A stretch of DNA of 64,000 nt from Halorubrum salinum (GTDB taxonomy: Archaea; Halobacteriota; Halobacteria; Halobacteriales; Haloferacaceae): the NCBI RefSeq assembly GCF_024494575.1, contig NZ_JANHDO010000001.1, positions 1,012,793 to 1,076,792 on the forward strand, written 5' to 3'. The translations under genes were made by a program, and so were the position numbers. Position 1 is the first letter of the stretch. Every line of letters begins with the position of its first letter. This document shows positions 1 through 8,496 of the stretch, one piece after another. The notes beneath the pieces were generated by a model that had not been told where the DNA came from, did no database searches, and was given only the letters and a program-made list of their open reading frames with translations.

Positions 1-1004
1 GCGATGTCGATGTCGTCCGCGTCCACGTCGCGGTGGGTGGTGAACCGCGCGGTGTGCGCGTCGAACTCGACGCACCCGACGCCGCGCTCCTCGCAGGCCG
101 CGACGAGGTCGCTCGCCGCGACTCCGGCGCTCTCGGTGTCGGCGACGACGATGTTCGTGTCGGGCTCTGCGGCGTCGACGCCGTCGATGGCGTCTAACCC
201 CGCGGCCAGCCGCTCAGCGTTGGCGTGGTCGTCGGCGAGGCGGTCGACGGTCTCTAACGCGAGCAGCCCCGGCGCGGCGATCATCCCGGCCTGCCGCATG
301 CCGCCGCCGAACAGCTTCCGGACCCGTCTGGCCTCCTCGATGAACGCCGTCTCCCCCGCGAGTATCGATCCGACGGGCGCGCCGAGCCCCTTCGAGAGAC
401 AGAAGGTGACGCTGTCGACGGGCGCGACGATCTCGCTCGCGTCGACGCCGAGCGCGACCGCGGCGTTGAACACGCGCGCGCCGTCGAGGTGGACGGGTAC
501 GCCACCTTCGTGTGCCGCCGCTGCCGCCGCGTCGATCCGGTCTACGGGGACCGCCAGCCCGCCGCGGTAGTTGTGCGTGTTTTCGAGCGCCAGCAGGCCG
601 GTGCCGGGCCGGTGGAGGTCTTCTGTCACGGTCTCTGCGCGCACTCGCTCTGCGGTCGGGACGCAGCGCGCGCCGGCGTCGACCGGCCGCGTCTGGACCC
701 CCGAGAGCGTCGCCGCGCCGCCGAGTTCCCACCGGTAGATGTGGGACTCCCGGTCGAGAAGCAGTTCCTGTCCGGGGTCCGTGTGGACGCGGACGGCGAT
801 CTGGTTGGCCATCGTCCCCGAGGGGACGTACAGCGCCGCTTCGGTGCCGACCGCCTCGGCGGCGCGCCGCTCCAGTTCGTTGACTGTGGGGTCGTCGCGG
901 TACACGTCGTCGCCGACCTCGGCGGTCGCGGCCGCGTCGCGCATCGCGTCTGACGGACGCGTGACGGTGTCGGACCGGAGGTCGATGAAGTCGTCGTCGG
1001 TCAT
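1..1004 (-). CDS. ltaE: Low-specificity L-threonine aldolase, 3' end outside the window
   Basis: PLP enzyme that cleaves L-threonine/allo-threonine to glycine and acetaldehyde. The start ATG (complement of 1002-1004) gives an N-terminus with IDLRSDTVTRPSDAM, the hallmark of the beta-eliminating lyase/threonine aldolase family. TFCLSKGLGAPVGS carries the Schiff-base lysine, and VPSGTMANQ and LENTHNYRGG are further family blocks. About 334 codons are visible and the frame is still open at base 1, close to the usual 340-350 residue length, so only the last few codons are missing. It is transcribed divergently from the carboxypeptidase gene. Confidence 0.93.
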   Translation of the reverse strand, partial: MTDDDFIDLRSDTVTRPSDAMRDAAATAEVGDDVYRDDPTVNELERRAAEAVGTEAALYVPSGTMANQIAVRVHTDPGQELLLDRESHIYRWELGGAATLSGVQTRPVDAGARCVPTAERVRAETVTEDLHRPGTGLLALENTHNYRGGLAVPVDRIDAAAAAAHEGGVPVHLDGARVFNAAVALGVDASEIVAPVDSVTFCLSKGLGAPVGSILAGETAFIEEARRVRKLFGGGMRQAGMIAAPGLLALETVDRLADDHANAERLAAGLDAIDGVDAAEPDTNIVVADTESAGVAASDLVAACEERGVGCVEFDAHTARFTTHRDVDADDIDI

Positions 1005-1175
1005 TCGTTGTCGGTCGTTCGGCGGCCGGAGAGATATAGGTCGCGCTCGCGACGGGGCGGTCCGCCGGTCGGGCGGTGTCGCCGGCGGGATCGGCAGCGG
1101 CGCGGTCACCTCCGTCCGCGGCGGGGCCGTTTCGTCGGCGGACACTTCTTATGGCACGCGGTCGATCCGTGTCGT

Positions 1176-2702
1176 ATGGCAACGGAAGCCGCCGCAGACG
1201 ACGCGAGCGACGCGCCAGACGCGTACGACGCACTCCTGGACCGCGTTCGACGCTGGAACGCGGTCGGGAGCGCGGCCGGCGTGCTCGGCTGGGACCAGCA
1301 GGTGATGATGCCCGAGGGCGGCACGCCCGCCCGGTCGAGACAGCTCTCGACGCTCTCGTCGGTCCGCCACGAGATGATAACGGACGCAGAGACCGGGGAG
1401 CTTCTGGACCGGCTCGCCGACGCCGACCTCTCGGACGAGCGGGCGGCCGTCGTGCGCGAAGTCTCGCGCGAGTACGAGCGCGCCGACGCCGTCCCGCGCG
1501 AACTCGTCGAGGAGATCTCCGAGGCGAGCACCGAGGCGCTGCAGGCGTGGGAGGCGGCGAAAGCCGAGGACGACTTCGATCGGTTCGCACCGCATCTTGA
1601 GAGACACGTCGAGTTGAAACGCGAGTACGCCGAGCACATCGACCCCGACCGGGACCCCTACGCGGTGCTGTTCGAGGAGTACGAACCCTGTCTCTCGATG
1701 GAGCGCACGGAGGCCATCTTGGAGGAACTCCGCGCGACGCTCGTGCCGCTCATCGACGCGATCCGAGAGTCGGACGCCGACCTCGCCGTCGACACCTTCG
1801 AAGGGCAGTTCCCCGAGGACGACCAGGAGGCGCTCGCGCGCGACGCGCTGGATCTGGTCGGCTACGACTTCGACCGAGGGCGGCTCGACGTCTCCTCGCA
1901 CCCGTTCACGTCGGGCAACCAGTTCGACTGTCGGATCACGACCCGGTTCGACGAGTCGGACCCGCTCGGTGCGATCGGGTCGACGATCCACGAGTACGGC
2001 CACGCGCAGTACGCGCTCGGCCTCCCGAAAGAGCAGTTCGGCACCCCGCTCGGCGACGACCGCGACCTCTCGGTCCACGAGTCGCAGTCGCGCCTCTGGG
2101 AGAACCACGTCGGTCGGAGCCGCGCGTTCTGGGAGCGGTTCCTCCCGGTGTTCCAAGAGCGGTTCCCCGAGACCGCAGACGCGACCGTCGAAGACGCCTA
2201 CGAGGCCGTCAACCAGGTGTACGAGGACAACCTGATCCGCGTCGAGGCCGACGAGCTGACCTACCACCTCCACATCGTCGTCCGCTTCGAGATAGAGCGT
2301 GACCTGGTCCGGGGCGACCTCGCGGTCGAGGATGTCCCCGAGGTGTGGAACGACAAGTACGAGGAGTACCTCGGGATCCGACCCGATACCGACAGCGAGG
2401 GCTGTCTCCAGGACATCCACTGGAGCCACGGCAACTTCGGCTACTTCCCGACGTACTCGCTCGGCTCCGTGATGGCCGCCCAGCTGTACGCGGCCGCAGA
2501 AAGCGAGATCGACGACCTCGACGCGAAGACCGCGGACGGCGAGTTCGACGACCTCCAGGAGTGGCTCGCAGCGAACGTCCACCGACACGGCTCTCGCTAC
2601 GAGACGAACGAGCTCGTGGAGCGCGCGACCGGCGAGGGGCTGTCGGCGGACGCGTTCACCGACTACGTCGAGGAGAAGTACGGCGAGCTGTACGGGATCT
2701 GA
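1176..2702 (+). CDS. Carboxypeptidase Taq, M32 metallocarboxypeptidase
   Basis: Cytosolic zinc carboxypeptidase of family M32, 508 residues, the usual family length. It removes C-terminal residues from peptides with broad specificity. The zinc motif HEYGH is at residues 272-276 (IHEYGHAQYA), followed about 30 residues later by HESQSRLWEN with the third ligand Glu. The HPFTSG and WDQQVMMP blocks are also typical. The ATG at 1176 was chosen over an in-frame start at 1008 because the extra 56 residues are basic and un-haloarchaeal, while MATEAAADD opens the acidic protein. It probably helps recycle peptides. Confidence 0.94.
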   Translation: MATEAAADDASDAPDAYDALLDRVRRWNAVGSAAGVLGWDQQVMMPEGGTPARSRQLSTLSSVRHEMITDAETGELLDRLADADLSDERAAVVREVSREYERADAVPRELVEEISEASTEALQAWEAAKAEDDFDRFAPHLERHVELKREYAEHIDPDRDPYAVLFEEYEPCLSMERTEAILEELRATLVPLIDAIRESDADLAVDTFEGQFPEDDQEALARDALDLVGYDFDRGRLDVSSHPFTSGNQFDCRITTRFDESDPLGAIGSTIHEYGHAQYALGLPKEQFGTPLGDDRDLSVHESQSRLWENHVGRSRAFWERFLPVFQERFPETADATVEDAYEAVNQVYEDNLIRVEADELTYHLHIVVRFEIERDLVRGDLAVEDVPEVWNDKYEEYLGIRPDTDSEGCLQDIHWSHGNFGYFPTYSLGSVMAAQLYAAAESEIDDLDAKTADGEFDDLQEWLAANVHRHGSRYETNELVERATGEGLSADAFTDYVEEKYGELYGI

Positions 2703-2825
2703 GCCAGTCGGGCTCACCCCCCAGTGAGCCGTCTGTTTCGGGCGAGGTTGCTGTCGAAACGTGTCCGATTCACAATACGGAAAGAGGCGATCGCTCGGAT
2801 GAACGGAGAACACGGAGACTCGACG

Positions 2826-3344
2826 ATGGAGTTCCGCACGGACGCCCATATCGACGAGTACGTTCTCGGTAGAGAGGACGTGGGAACGTTCACGGCGTCT
2901 GGTGAGCGTCTCACGTACGCTCGTCCGGGCGATGCGTCTCCGACTGCCGTTCCGCTCACCGAGGTCGAGACGATCCGATTCGAACGGAACACCACCCTTC
3001 ACCACATGCGGTTTCTCGGCGCGTGCACCGGACTTCTCGCCGTCGTTCTCACGGTCGTTCCGACCGCCGACGTGTACCTGAACGGTCTCCCCGCAACCCG
3101 ACCCGAGGCGCTGCTTCTCGGATTCGTCTACGTGTTCGCTATTGGAGCGTGGCTCACGGCGTACGACTATCTCAACGTCGGGAACCACGACGTCATCGAC
3201 CTGTACATTCGCACCACCGATGAGACGCACGTCGTCTGTGGGGCGGTTGACGACGCCTCTTTCGTCCACGCGTGCGAGCAACTGATTGCGTCGGACATCC
3301 CAACAACGAATCGGAACTCGAAGCTCACATCCGAGTTTTCGTGA
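2826..3344 (+). CDS. Unrecognised small membrane protein with two membrane segments inside a soluble fold
   Basis: 172 residues from ATG 2826; ATG 2799 is an alternative. The order is a soluble N-terminal part (about 50 residues, EYVLGREDVGTF, VPLTEVETIRFERN), two hydrophobic segments (LGACTGLLAVVLTVVPT and LLLGFVYVFAIGAWLTAY), then a soluble part with DLYIRTTDETHVVCGA. A beta-rich domain split by a hairpin of two membrane helices resembles bacterial PH-like membrane proteins, but this is inference from the pattern. No function is assigned. The upstream and downstream genes are unrelated. Confidence 0.7.
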   Translation: MEFRTDAHIDEYVLGREDVGTFTASGERLTYARPGDASPTAVPLTEVETIRFERNTTLHHMRFLGACTGLLAVVLTVVPTADVYLNGLPATRPEALLLGFVYVFAIGAWLTAYDYLNVGNHDVIDLYIRTTDETHVVCGAVDDASFVHACEQLIASDIPTTNRNSKLTSEFS

Positions 3345-3494
3345 CCGAGTCCTGTTGAACTCCACCCGTTCGGCCGACGCCGAGCGCGGACGGCCGAGAG
3401 TTCGAGACGAGCGTGTAATCGGCAAATAACTGCGTCATACCGCAAAAAGGCGCTCAATAACTAACTTCGGCTCCTCCCCACCTGCGTGTGCACT

Positions 3495-3743
3495 ATGCCA
3501 CTCTATATGGACGTTCACAGGGACGTTGACGCAAGCGTCGAGGATGTCGTGGAAGCGCACAGAAAGGACGTCGAAACGCAGGAAAAACACGGTGTGAAAT
3601 ACCTGAACTACTGGGTTGACGCCGACGAGGGAGCCGTTTTTTGCCTCTTTGAGGGACCCAGCAAAGAGGCGGGTGAGGAAGTCCACAAGGAAGCCCACGG
3701 CCTCACCGCAGACGAGATATTCGAAGTCGAGCAGGGTGAGTGA
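3495..3743 (+). CDS. DUF4242-family small protein
   Basis: 82 residues; the whole protein looks like the DUF4242 (SCO4226/nickel-binding-like) ferredoxin-like fold: MPLYMDVHRDV, then the helix DVVEAHRKDVETQEKHGVKY, then AVFCLFEGPSKEA and HKEAHGLTADEIFEV. Members bind metal through His/Cys residues, and the His of MDVHRD, Cys of VFCLF and His of KEAHG are all present. The ATG at 3495 is preferred to GTG 3486 because family proteins start with MPLYM-like sequence. Its physiological role is unknown. Confidence 0.85.
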   Translation: MPLYMDVHRDVDASVEDVVEAHRKDVETQEKHGVKYLNYWVDADEGAVFCLFEGPSKEAGEEVHKEAHGLTADEIFEVEQGE

Positions 3744-3823
3744 GTACGCCCGCCGAGACGCCTAGCGCTTTGCTCGCGCGGTCTGACGACCGCGTCTGAC
3801 AGGCGGAAACGTGTTCTCAGCCG

Positions 3824-4438
3824 TCATACTCCCAGCCGGAACCCGGTCATCATGGCGATGAGTCCGAGCATCACGGCCGCCTCGAACAGCCCGACGACGA
3901 GGTTCTTCTTCTCGATCGATTCGAGCCGGGCCGCGTCCGGGTTCGGCGACTGCGTCTCGTAGTACGCGCTGAGCTGGAGCCGGTGCGGGACCGCGAGCCC
4001 GAAGGCGAACAGTCCCCATCCCACGCCGAGCGCGGCAGACGACCACGTGCCGGAGAAGCCGTAGCCGAGCCCGAGGCCGTCCGTCAGCAGCGCGGTCCCC
4101 GAAAGCACCGTGGTGAAGGAGAACCCGACCAGAAAGAAGACCGCCTTGGGGACGAGCGTTCCCGTCACCGCGGCCGAGGCCTCCTCGCTCAGTCCACCGA
4201 GCGTCGGCCCGATGATCGCGGGGAAGATCAGCGCGAACCCGAACCACACCGCGCCGGCGGCGACGTGGGTGTAAAACAGCAGCGTGGTGCTCGACGCGAG
4301 CACGCTCACCGCCAGGACCGCGAGCGGGACGAGGAGACACCCCGCGGCGAACGCGGGGTTCGCGGCGTCGGCGAGGTGACGGATGCGGTCGGCGAGCCCC
4401 TGCTCCGTGATCCGACGACGCTCGTTCGTGACTGCCAT
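3824..4438 (-). CDS. Integral membrane protein of unknown function
   Basis: 204 residues with about five hydrophobic segments (FAAGCLLVPLAVLAVSVLA, FYTHVAAGAVWFGFALIF, AVFFLVGFSFTTVLSG, the LGVGWGLFAFGLAV stretch and GLFEAAVMLGLIAMMTGF). The conserved His in YTHVAAGAVWFG within a helix recalls DUF2269/CopD-like heme- or copper-associated membrane proteins; this is weak inference. The start ATG at 4438 opens with a charged cytosolic N-terminus. It stands alone, in the same direction as the dehydroquinate synthase gene but downstream of it. Confidence 0.75.
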   Translation of the reverse strand: MAVTNERRRITEQGLADRIRHLADAANPAFAAGCLLVPLAVLAVSVLASSTTLLFYTHVAAGAVWFGFALIFPAIIGPTLGGLSEEASAAVTGTLVPKAVFFLVGFSFTTVLSGTALLTDGLGLGYGFSGTWSSAALGVGWGLFAFGLAVPHRLQLSAYYETQSPNPDAARLESIEKKNLVVGLFEAAVMLGLIAMMTGFRLGV

Positions 4439-4548
4439 GTCGGCAGATCACGAGAGCGAACAAAATTCGTTATGGTCGACACGATCGTTTCCGCGCGGCT
4501 CACCGCGGTGGCGGCGATGCCGGCGTGCCGCCGCATCGTCGCACCACC

Positions 4549-5721
4549 TCACTTCTCGATGATGCTCTCCTCGACGGCCTCGCCGAAGTGGCGCGCCACG
4601 TCCTCGTAGTAGACGAGCACCTCGTCGCCCGCTTCGAGGTCGGTTACCGCCGTCTTGCCCGCCGCGGTCGCGACCTTCACCGTCTCGGCGTTCTGGATGA
4701 GCGTCTCCACGCGGTCGACGCCGTCATCGGTCTCGACTTCCGCCTGAAGCCGGAACATCGGCCGCTTCTCGATTTTGACGCGCCCGACGATCGCCTCGCG
4801 GGTGTGGCCGTCCGTATCGACGACCTGCACTTCGTCGCCGCTCGACAGCTCCGCGAGGTAGTTCGTGCCCCCCTCGGGGTTGCGCACGTACGCGTGAACC
4901 GCCCCGGCGTTCACGCGGAACGGCCGAGACTCGACGTACGGCGACTCCGCGGTCTCGGCGTGGACGAAGAAGAGCCCGCGCGACATCGACCCGATCAGCA
5001 TTCCCTCGTCGTCGTCCATCAGCGAGCCGGTGTCGATGCAGACGCGGTCCGCCATCCCCGTCTGCTCCACCGCCGTCACCTCCGCGTGTCGGAGGTCGAG
5101 CGTCTCGCGGTCGGCGGCGTCGCGGGCGTCGACCGCGCCGCGGATCTCGTCCGGCGAGTCGGCGTCGAGGAGGACGCCGTCGGCACCGATCTCAAGCGTC
5201 TCGAAGGCGGTCTTCGCCTCGGCGGCGGTGGTCGCGCCCGCGACGAGGTGCGTCTCCTCGCCGACGCGGGCGATCAGGTTCTCCAGCGGGATGATAGACC
5301 AGTCCTCGCCGACGATCACGGTGAACTCCGCGTCCTCGGCGGCCGCCTCGGCGAACGCCTCGTACTCGGTGCCGAGCACGCGGACGTACGCGCCCTGCGC
5401 GCGGTCGTCGCGGCGGCGGAGCGTCGACAGGTCCGCCGACCCCGACAGGTCTCCCGGCATGTCGATCGTCCCGTCGCCCTCGCCGCCCTTACCGACGAAG
5501 TAGGCGTCCGCCTCCGCGTCGCTCTCGGCGTCGTCGATGACGTCCGCCTCCGAGCGGAACGCGGCGACGTTCACGTCGCCCAGTTCGCGGACGCGTCCGA
5601 CGTCGCCCTCGTCGACGAGGACCCAGTCCGCGCCGGCCTCGATAGCGGCCGTGATTCGTCGCTTGCGCGCCTCCCAGTCGCCGACGCTTCCGTCGGCTTT
5701 CACCCAGACCGTGCGTGTCAT
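4549..5721 (-). CDS. 3-dehydroquinate synthase II (archaeal AroB')
   Basis: NAD-dependent oxidative deamination and cyclisation of 2-amino-3,7-dideoxy-D-threo-hept-6-ulosonate to 3-dehydroquinate, the second archaeal step before the canonical shikimate pathway. It has 390 residues, full length. MTRTVWVKADGSVGDWE at the N-terminus, VNAGAVHAYVRNPEGGTNYLAEL and the C-terminal LEAGDEVLVYYEDVARHFG are family blocks. The enzyme for the preceding step lies about 1 kb upstream at 6689-7480, with a DICT-domain gene on the other strand between them. Confidence 0.95.
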   Translation of the reverse strand: MTRTVWVKADGSVGDWEARKRRITAAIEAGADWVLVDEGDVGRVRELGDVNVAAFRSEADVIDDAESDAEADAYFVGKGGEGDGTIDMPGDLSGSADLSTLRRRDDRAQGAYVRVLGTEYEAFAEAAAEDAEFTVIVGEDWSIIPLENLIARVGEETHLVAGATTAAEAKTAFETLEIGADGVLLDADSPDEIRGAVDARDAADRETLDLRHAEVTAVEQTGMADRVCIDTGSLMDDDEGMLIGSMSRGLFFVHAETAESPYVESRPFRVNAGAVHAYVRNPEGGTNYLAELSSGDEVQVVDTDGHTREAIVGRVKIEKRPMFRLQAEVETDDGVDRVETLIQNAETVKVATAAGKTAVTDLEAGDEVLVYYEDVARHFGEAVEESIIEK

Positions 5722-5868
5722 TGTCGAAACCTCACGGCGCGCGGGCTTGAAAACTGCGGAAGCCGCGACGCGGACGCGACGAACGCGTCTGCGGTCACTG
5801 GAACGGACACGGACGACGACGACGGCGGGTCAGCCTCAACGGCGTGGACGACGTACCTGCAAACATAC

Positions 5869-6681
5869 ATGTCGCTCCCAGCGGACTCTCATTTCGTCGA
5901 CTTCGTCGACATCGACCCGTCGAAGTCGCTATCGCTGGCCGTCGTCGGGAACACGCGACCGAAACCGACAGAGCGGATGGTTCGATCCCTGTTCGAGCGG
6001 CAGCCGGTCGAGGTGGTGACCGGCGAGGGAGACGGGGTTGGCGAACTCACCGACGGTGACCTCGAACTGTCCGGCTCTCCGGAATCTGCCGAGTGCGACC
6101 GCGTCGTGCTCTTCGATGACGGCGAGATCGTCGCCGAGTCGCCGCTGTCGGAACTGGAGGCCACGATCTTACACGTCAACTCCGACCTGTACATCACCGG
6201 GGCCGTCGACGTGGATCAGATCGAACTGCCGGACGTCATTCGCGGGCTCGCGGACACGACGTTTCACGTCAGGGGCTTCCCCGAGTCGAACTCGGAGAAG
6301 CTCCCGCTCATTCTCATCTCGCGACACGTCGAGCGGCTCTCACACGAGCACGGCGGAACACACCGCGCGTCGTTCCAACGGCTCTCCCGGATTCACGACG
6401 AGCGCGGGACCGCGAACGTCTACCGAAAGCTCGGGGAGTCGGCGGCCGATATCCACGTCTACGGCGTCCCGGACTGGGTGCCGCCGCGCGAGGCGGGGCT
6501 GAAGCTCCACGGCGGGTACGAAGTCGACTACGAGCGCACGTGGTTCGTCGTTCACCGGTCGGAGGCCGAGGCGGCCGCGCTCGTCGCGATCGAGGTGGGA
6601 ACGAACGAGTGGCTCGGCGAGTGGACGTTCGACCGCGACCGCGTCGAAGCGGTCGAGACGGCGATCAAAGAGAACCTGTAG
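5869..6681 (+). CDS. DICT-domain sensory protein
   Basis: 270 residues. The central and C-terminal parts (PKPTERMVRSLFERQPVEVV, LFDDGEIVAESPLSELEATIL, FHVRGFPESNSEKLPLILIS, NVYRKLGESAADIHVYGVPDW, RTWFVVHRSEAEAAALVAIE) match the DICT sensory domain that accompanies two-component and diguanylate cyclase proteins; haloarchaea encode many stand-alone versions. No kinase or HTH domain is present. The start ATG 5869 follows a 147-bp gap shared with the divergent dehydroquinate synthase gene. Its stop is 7 bp from the end of the convergent ADTH synthase gene. The ligand and partner are unknown. Confidence 0.85.
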   Translation: MSLPADSHFVDFVDIDPSKSLSLAVVGNTRPKPTERMVRSLFERQPVEVVTGEGDGVGELTDGDLELSGSPESAECDRVVLFDDGEIVAESPLSELEATILHVNSDLYITGAVDVDQIELPDVIRGLADTTFHVRGFPESNSEKLPLILISRHVERLSHEHGGTHRASFQRLSRIHDERGTANVYRKLGESAADIHVYGVPDWVPPREAGLKLHGGYEVDYERTWFVVHRSEAEAAALVAIEVGTNEWLGEWTFDRDRVEAVETAIKENL

Positions 6682-6688
6682 CCGCCCG

Positions 6689-7480
6689 TTATACCTCGAT
6701 GAACCCGCCCGCGGTGAGCGCCTCCTCGACCGTCGCGTCGTCGTGGACGACCGCCGAGACCGCCCGCGCGATACCTTCCGGATCGTCGTGCTGGAAGATC
6801 GACCGACCCATCGAGACGCCGGCGGCGTCGCCGTCCATCGCGCCGCGAACCATCTCGACCGTCTCGCGGTCCGTCCCCTTCGACCCGCCGGCGATGACGA
6901 CCGGCAACCGAGTCGACTCGGTGACGCGCTCGAAGGAGTCGCCGTCGCCGGAGTAACCGGTCTTCACCACGTCCGCGCCGAGTTCCTCGGCGAGCCGGAC
7001 GGCGTGGCCGAGCGACTCGGGGTCGCTCTCGTCGACGCCGGGGCCCCGGGCGTACGCCATCGCGAGCACGGGCAGACCGAGCCGCTCGGCCTCGCTGGTG
7101 AGTTGGGAGAGGCCCTCGATCTGTGACGGCTCGTAATCGGAGCCGACGTTGATGTGGAAGGAAACGGCGTCCGCGCCGGCCCGGACGGCGTCCTCTACCG
7201 TACCGGTGACGCGCTTGTCGTTCTCGTCGGGGCCGATCGTCGTCGAGCCGTTGAGGTGGACGATGTACCCCGCGTCGTTCTTGTTCGGGTGGACGCGCTC
7301 CGCGATGCCGCGCTGGGTCAACACCGCGTCCGCACCCCCCGCGGTCACGCCGTCGATGGTCGACTCGATGTCGACGAGCCCCTCGACCGCGCCCATCGTG
7401 ATCCCGTGGTCCATCGGGACGATGAGGAACCGGTCGTTCGTGGAGATGCGCTGGAGTCGTGCTGTGAGTCCTGCTGTCAT
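6689..7480 (-). CDS. 2-amino-3,7-dideoxy-D-threo-hept-6-ulosonate synthase
   Basis: DhnA/FBA class I aldolase-like enzyme of the archaeal shikimate entry. It transfers a three-carbon unit from a ketohexose phosphate (6-deoxy-5-ketofructose 1-phosphate in methanogens) to aspartate semialdehyde. It has 263 residues. The blocks MDHGITMGAVEGL, LTQRGIAERV, SFHINVGSDYE, VVKTGYSGD with the Schiff-base lysine, and VVIAGGSKGTD are all present. The start is the ATG at 7480; a longer frame to 8029 runs antisense over trpA and is not real. It lies 125 bp downstream of trpA, probably co-transcribed with it. Confidence 0.94.
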   Translation of the reverse strand: MTAGLTARLQRISTNDRFLIVPMDHGITMGAVEGLVDIESTIDGVTAGGADAVLTQRGIAERVHPNKNDAGYIVHLNGSTTIGPDENDKRVTGTVEDAVRAGADAVSFHINVGSDYEPSQIEGLSQLTSEAERLGLPVLAMAYARGPGVDESDPESLGHAVRLAEELGADVVKTGYSGDGDSFERVTESTRLPVVIAGGSKGTDRETVEMVRGAMDGDAAGVSMGRSIFQHDDPEGIARAVSAVVHDDATVEEALTAGGFIEV

Positions 7481-7605
7481 TGTGAGGTGAGTCGTTGTGT
7501 GAACGTGTGGCAATCGGAGGTAAGTCGGTTTCGTTCGGGGACGTATTGGCTCGAACCGGTCTGCCGACCGGTGCGGCGGACGGGCACGGCGAGCGCTCGG
7601 CCGTC

Positions 7606-8496
7606 TCAGCTCGCGTCGGGGGCCTCGGCGCGGGCGGCGTGGCCCCGCTCGGCACCCTCTTTCAGCTCTCGCGAGAGCGACTCCAGCCGCTCTGCGACCG
7701 CCTCGGTCGACAGGTCGTTCTCGACGCCGTCGGCGACGATGTCCACGAGCGCCGAACCGACGATGATCCCGTCTGCGCCGCCGGCGACGATGCGCTCGGC
7801 GTGCTCGCCGGACGAGATGCCGAACCCGACGGCCTTGGGCACGTCGTAGTCGGCGAGGCGGTCGAGGCTCTCCGTGGTCTGATCCGAGACGTCGTCGCGC
7901 GCGCCGGTCGTCCCGAGCCGCGCCTGCACGTAGACGTACCCCGACACCCGGCTCATGATCCGGTCGAGCCGCTCGCCGACGGTGGTGGGCGCGACGATGA
8001 AGACGAGATCCAGCCCGAACTCGTCGCACGCCTCGCGCAGCGGGTCCGCCTCTTCGGCGGGGAGGTCCGGGACGACGAGCCCCTCGATCCCCGCGGCGGC
8101 CGCGCGCTCGACGAAGGGGCGTGGCCCGGTTTCTTCATCATATTGATAAATGAGGTTGTAGTACGTCATGCAGACGAGCGGGGCGTCGACGTCGAGTCCC
8201 TCCGCGAACTCGAAGAACCGATCCGGCGTCATCCCGGCGTCGAGCGCGCGCACGAGCGCGCCCTGAATGGTCGGGCCCTCCGCGATCGGCTCCGAGAAGG
8301 GGAGACCGAGTTCGATCACGTCCGCGCCGCCGCGGTCGAGGGCCTCGACGTACGCCTTCGAGGCCTCGTAGTCCGGGTCGCCGACCGCGAGGTACGGGAC
8401 GTAGGCGGGTCCGTCGGCGAACGCGGCGGCGATGGCCGCGGAGTTGCCGGTCTCCGCTCCCGCGTCCGCGTCCGGCTTCGCGTGCTCTCCCGTCAT
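7606..8496 (-). CDS. trpA: Tryptophan synthase alpha chain
   Basis: Splits indole-3-glycerol phosphate into indole and glyceraldehyde 3-phosphate and passes indole to TrpB. It has 296 residues. The catalytic Glu of [10 protein letters not shown] is E62 (E. coli E49). The position equivalent to the second catalytic acid, Asp60 in E. coli, is Glu73 here ([11 protein letters not shown]), a conservative but unusual change. The phosphate-binding [11 protein letters not shown] and GSALVDIV segments are present. The N-terminus (about 25 residues) is extended and acidic. The start overlaps the trpB stop, indicating translational coupling. Confidence 0.96.
   Translation of the reverse strand: MTGEHAKPDADAGAETGNSAAIAAAFADGPAYVPYLAVGDPDYEASKAYVEALDRGGADVIELGLPFSEPIAEGPTIQGALVRALDAGMTPDRFFEFAEGLDVDAPLVCMTYYNLIYQYDEETGPRPFVERAAAAGIEGLVVPDLPAEEADPLREACDEFGLDLVFIVAPTTVGERLDRIMSRVSGYVYVQARLGTTGARDDVSDQTTESLDRLADYDVPKAVGFGISSGEHAERIVAGGADGIIVGSALVDIVADGVENDLSTEAVAERLESLSRELKEGAERGHAARAEAPDAS

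Noticed and set aside
1149..3425. Long minus-strand frame, 758 codons
   Set aside because: Antisense to the carboxypeptidase gene; composition rich in Arg/Val from high GC3, no family motif, and it crosses two other genes.
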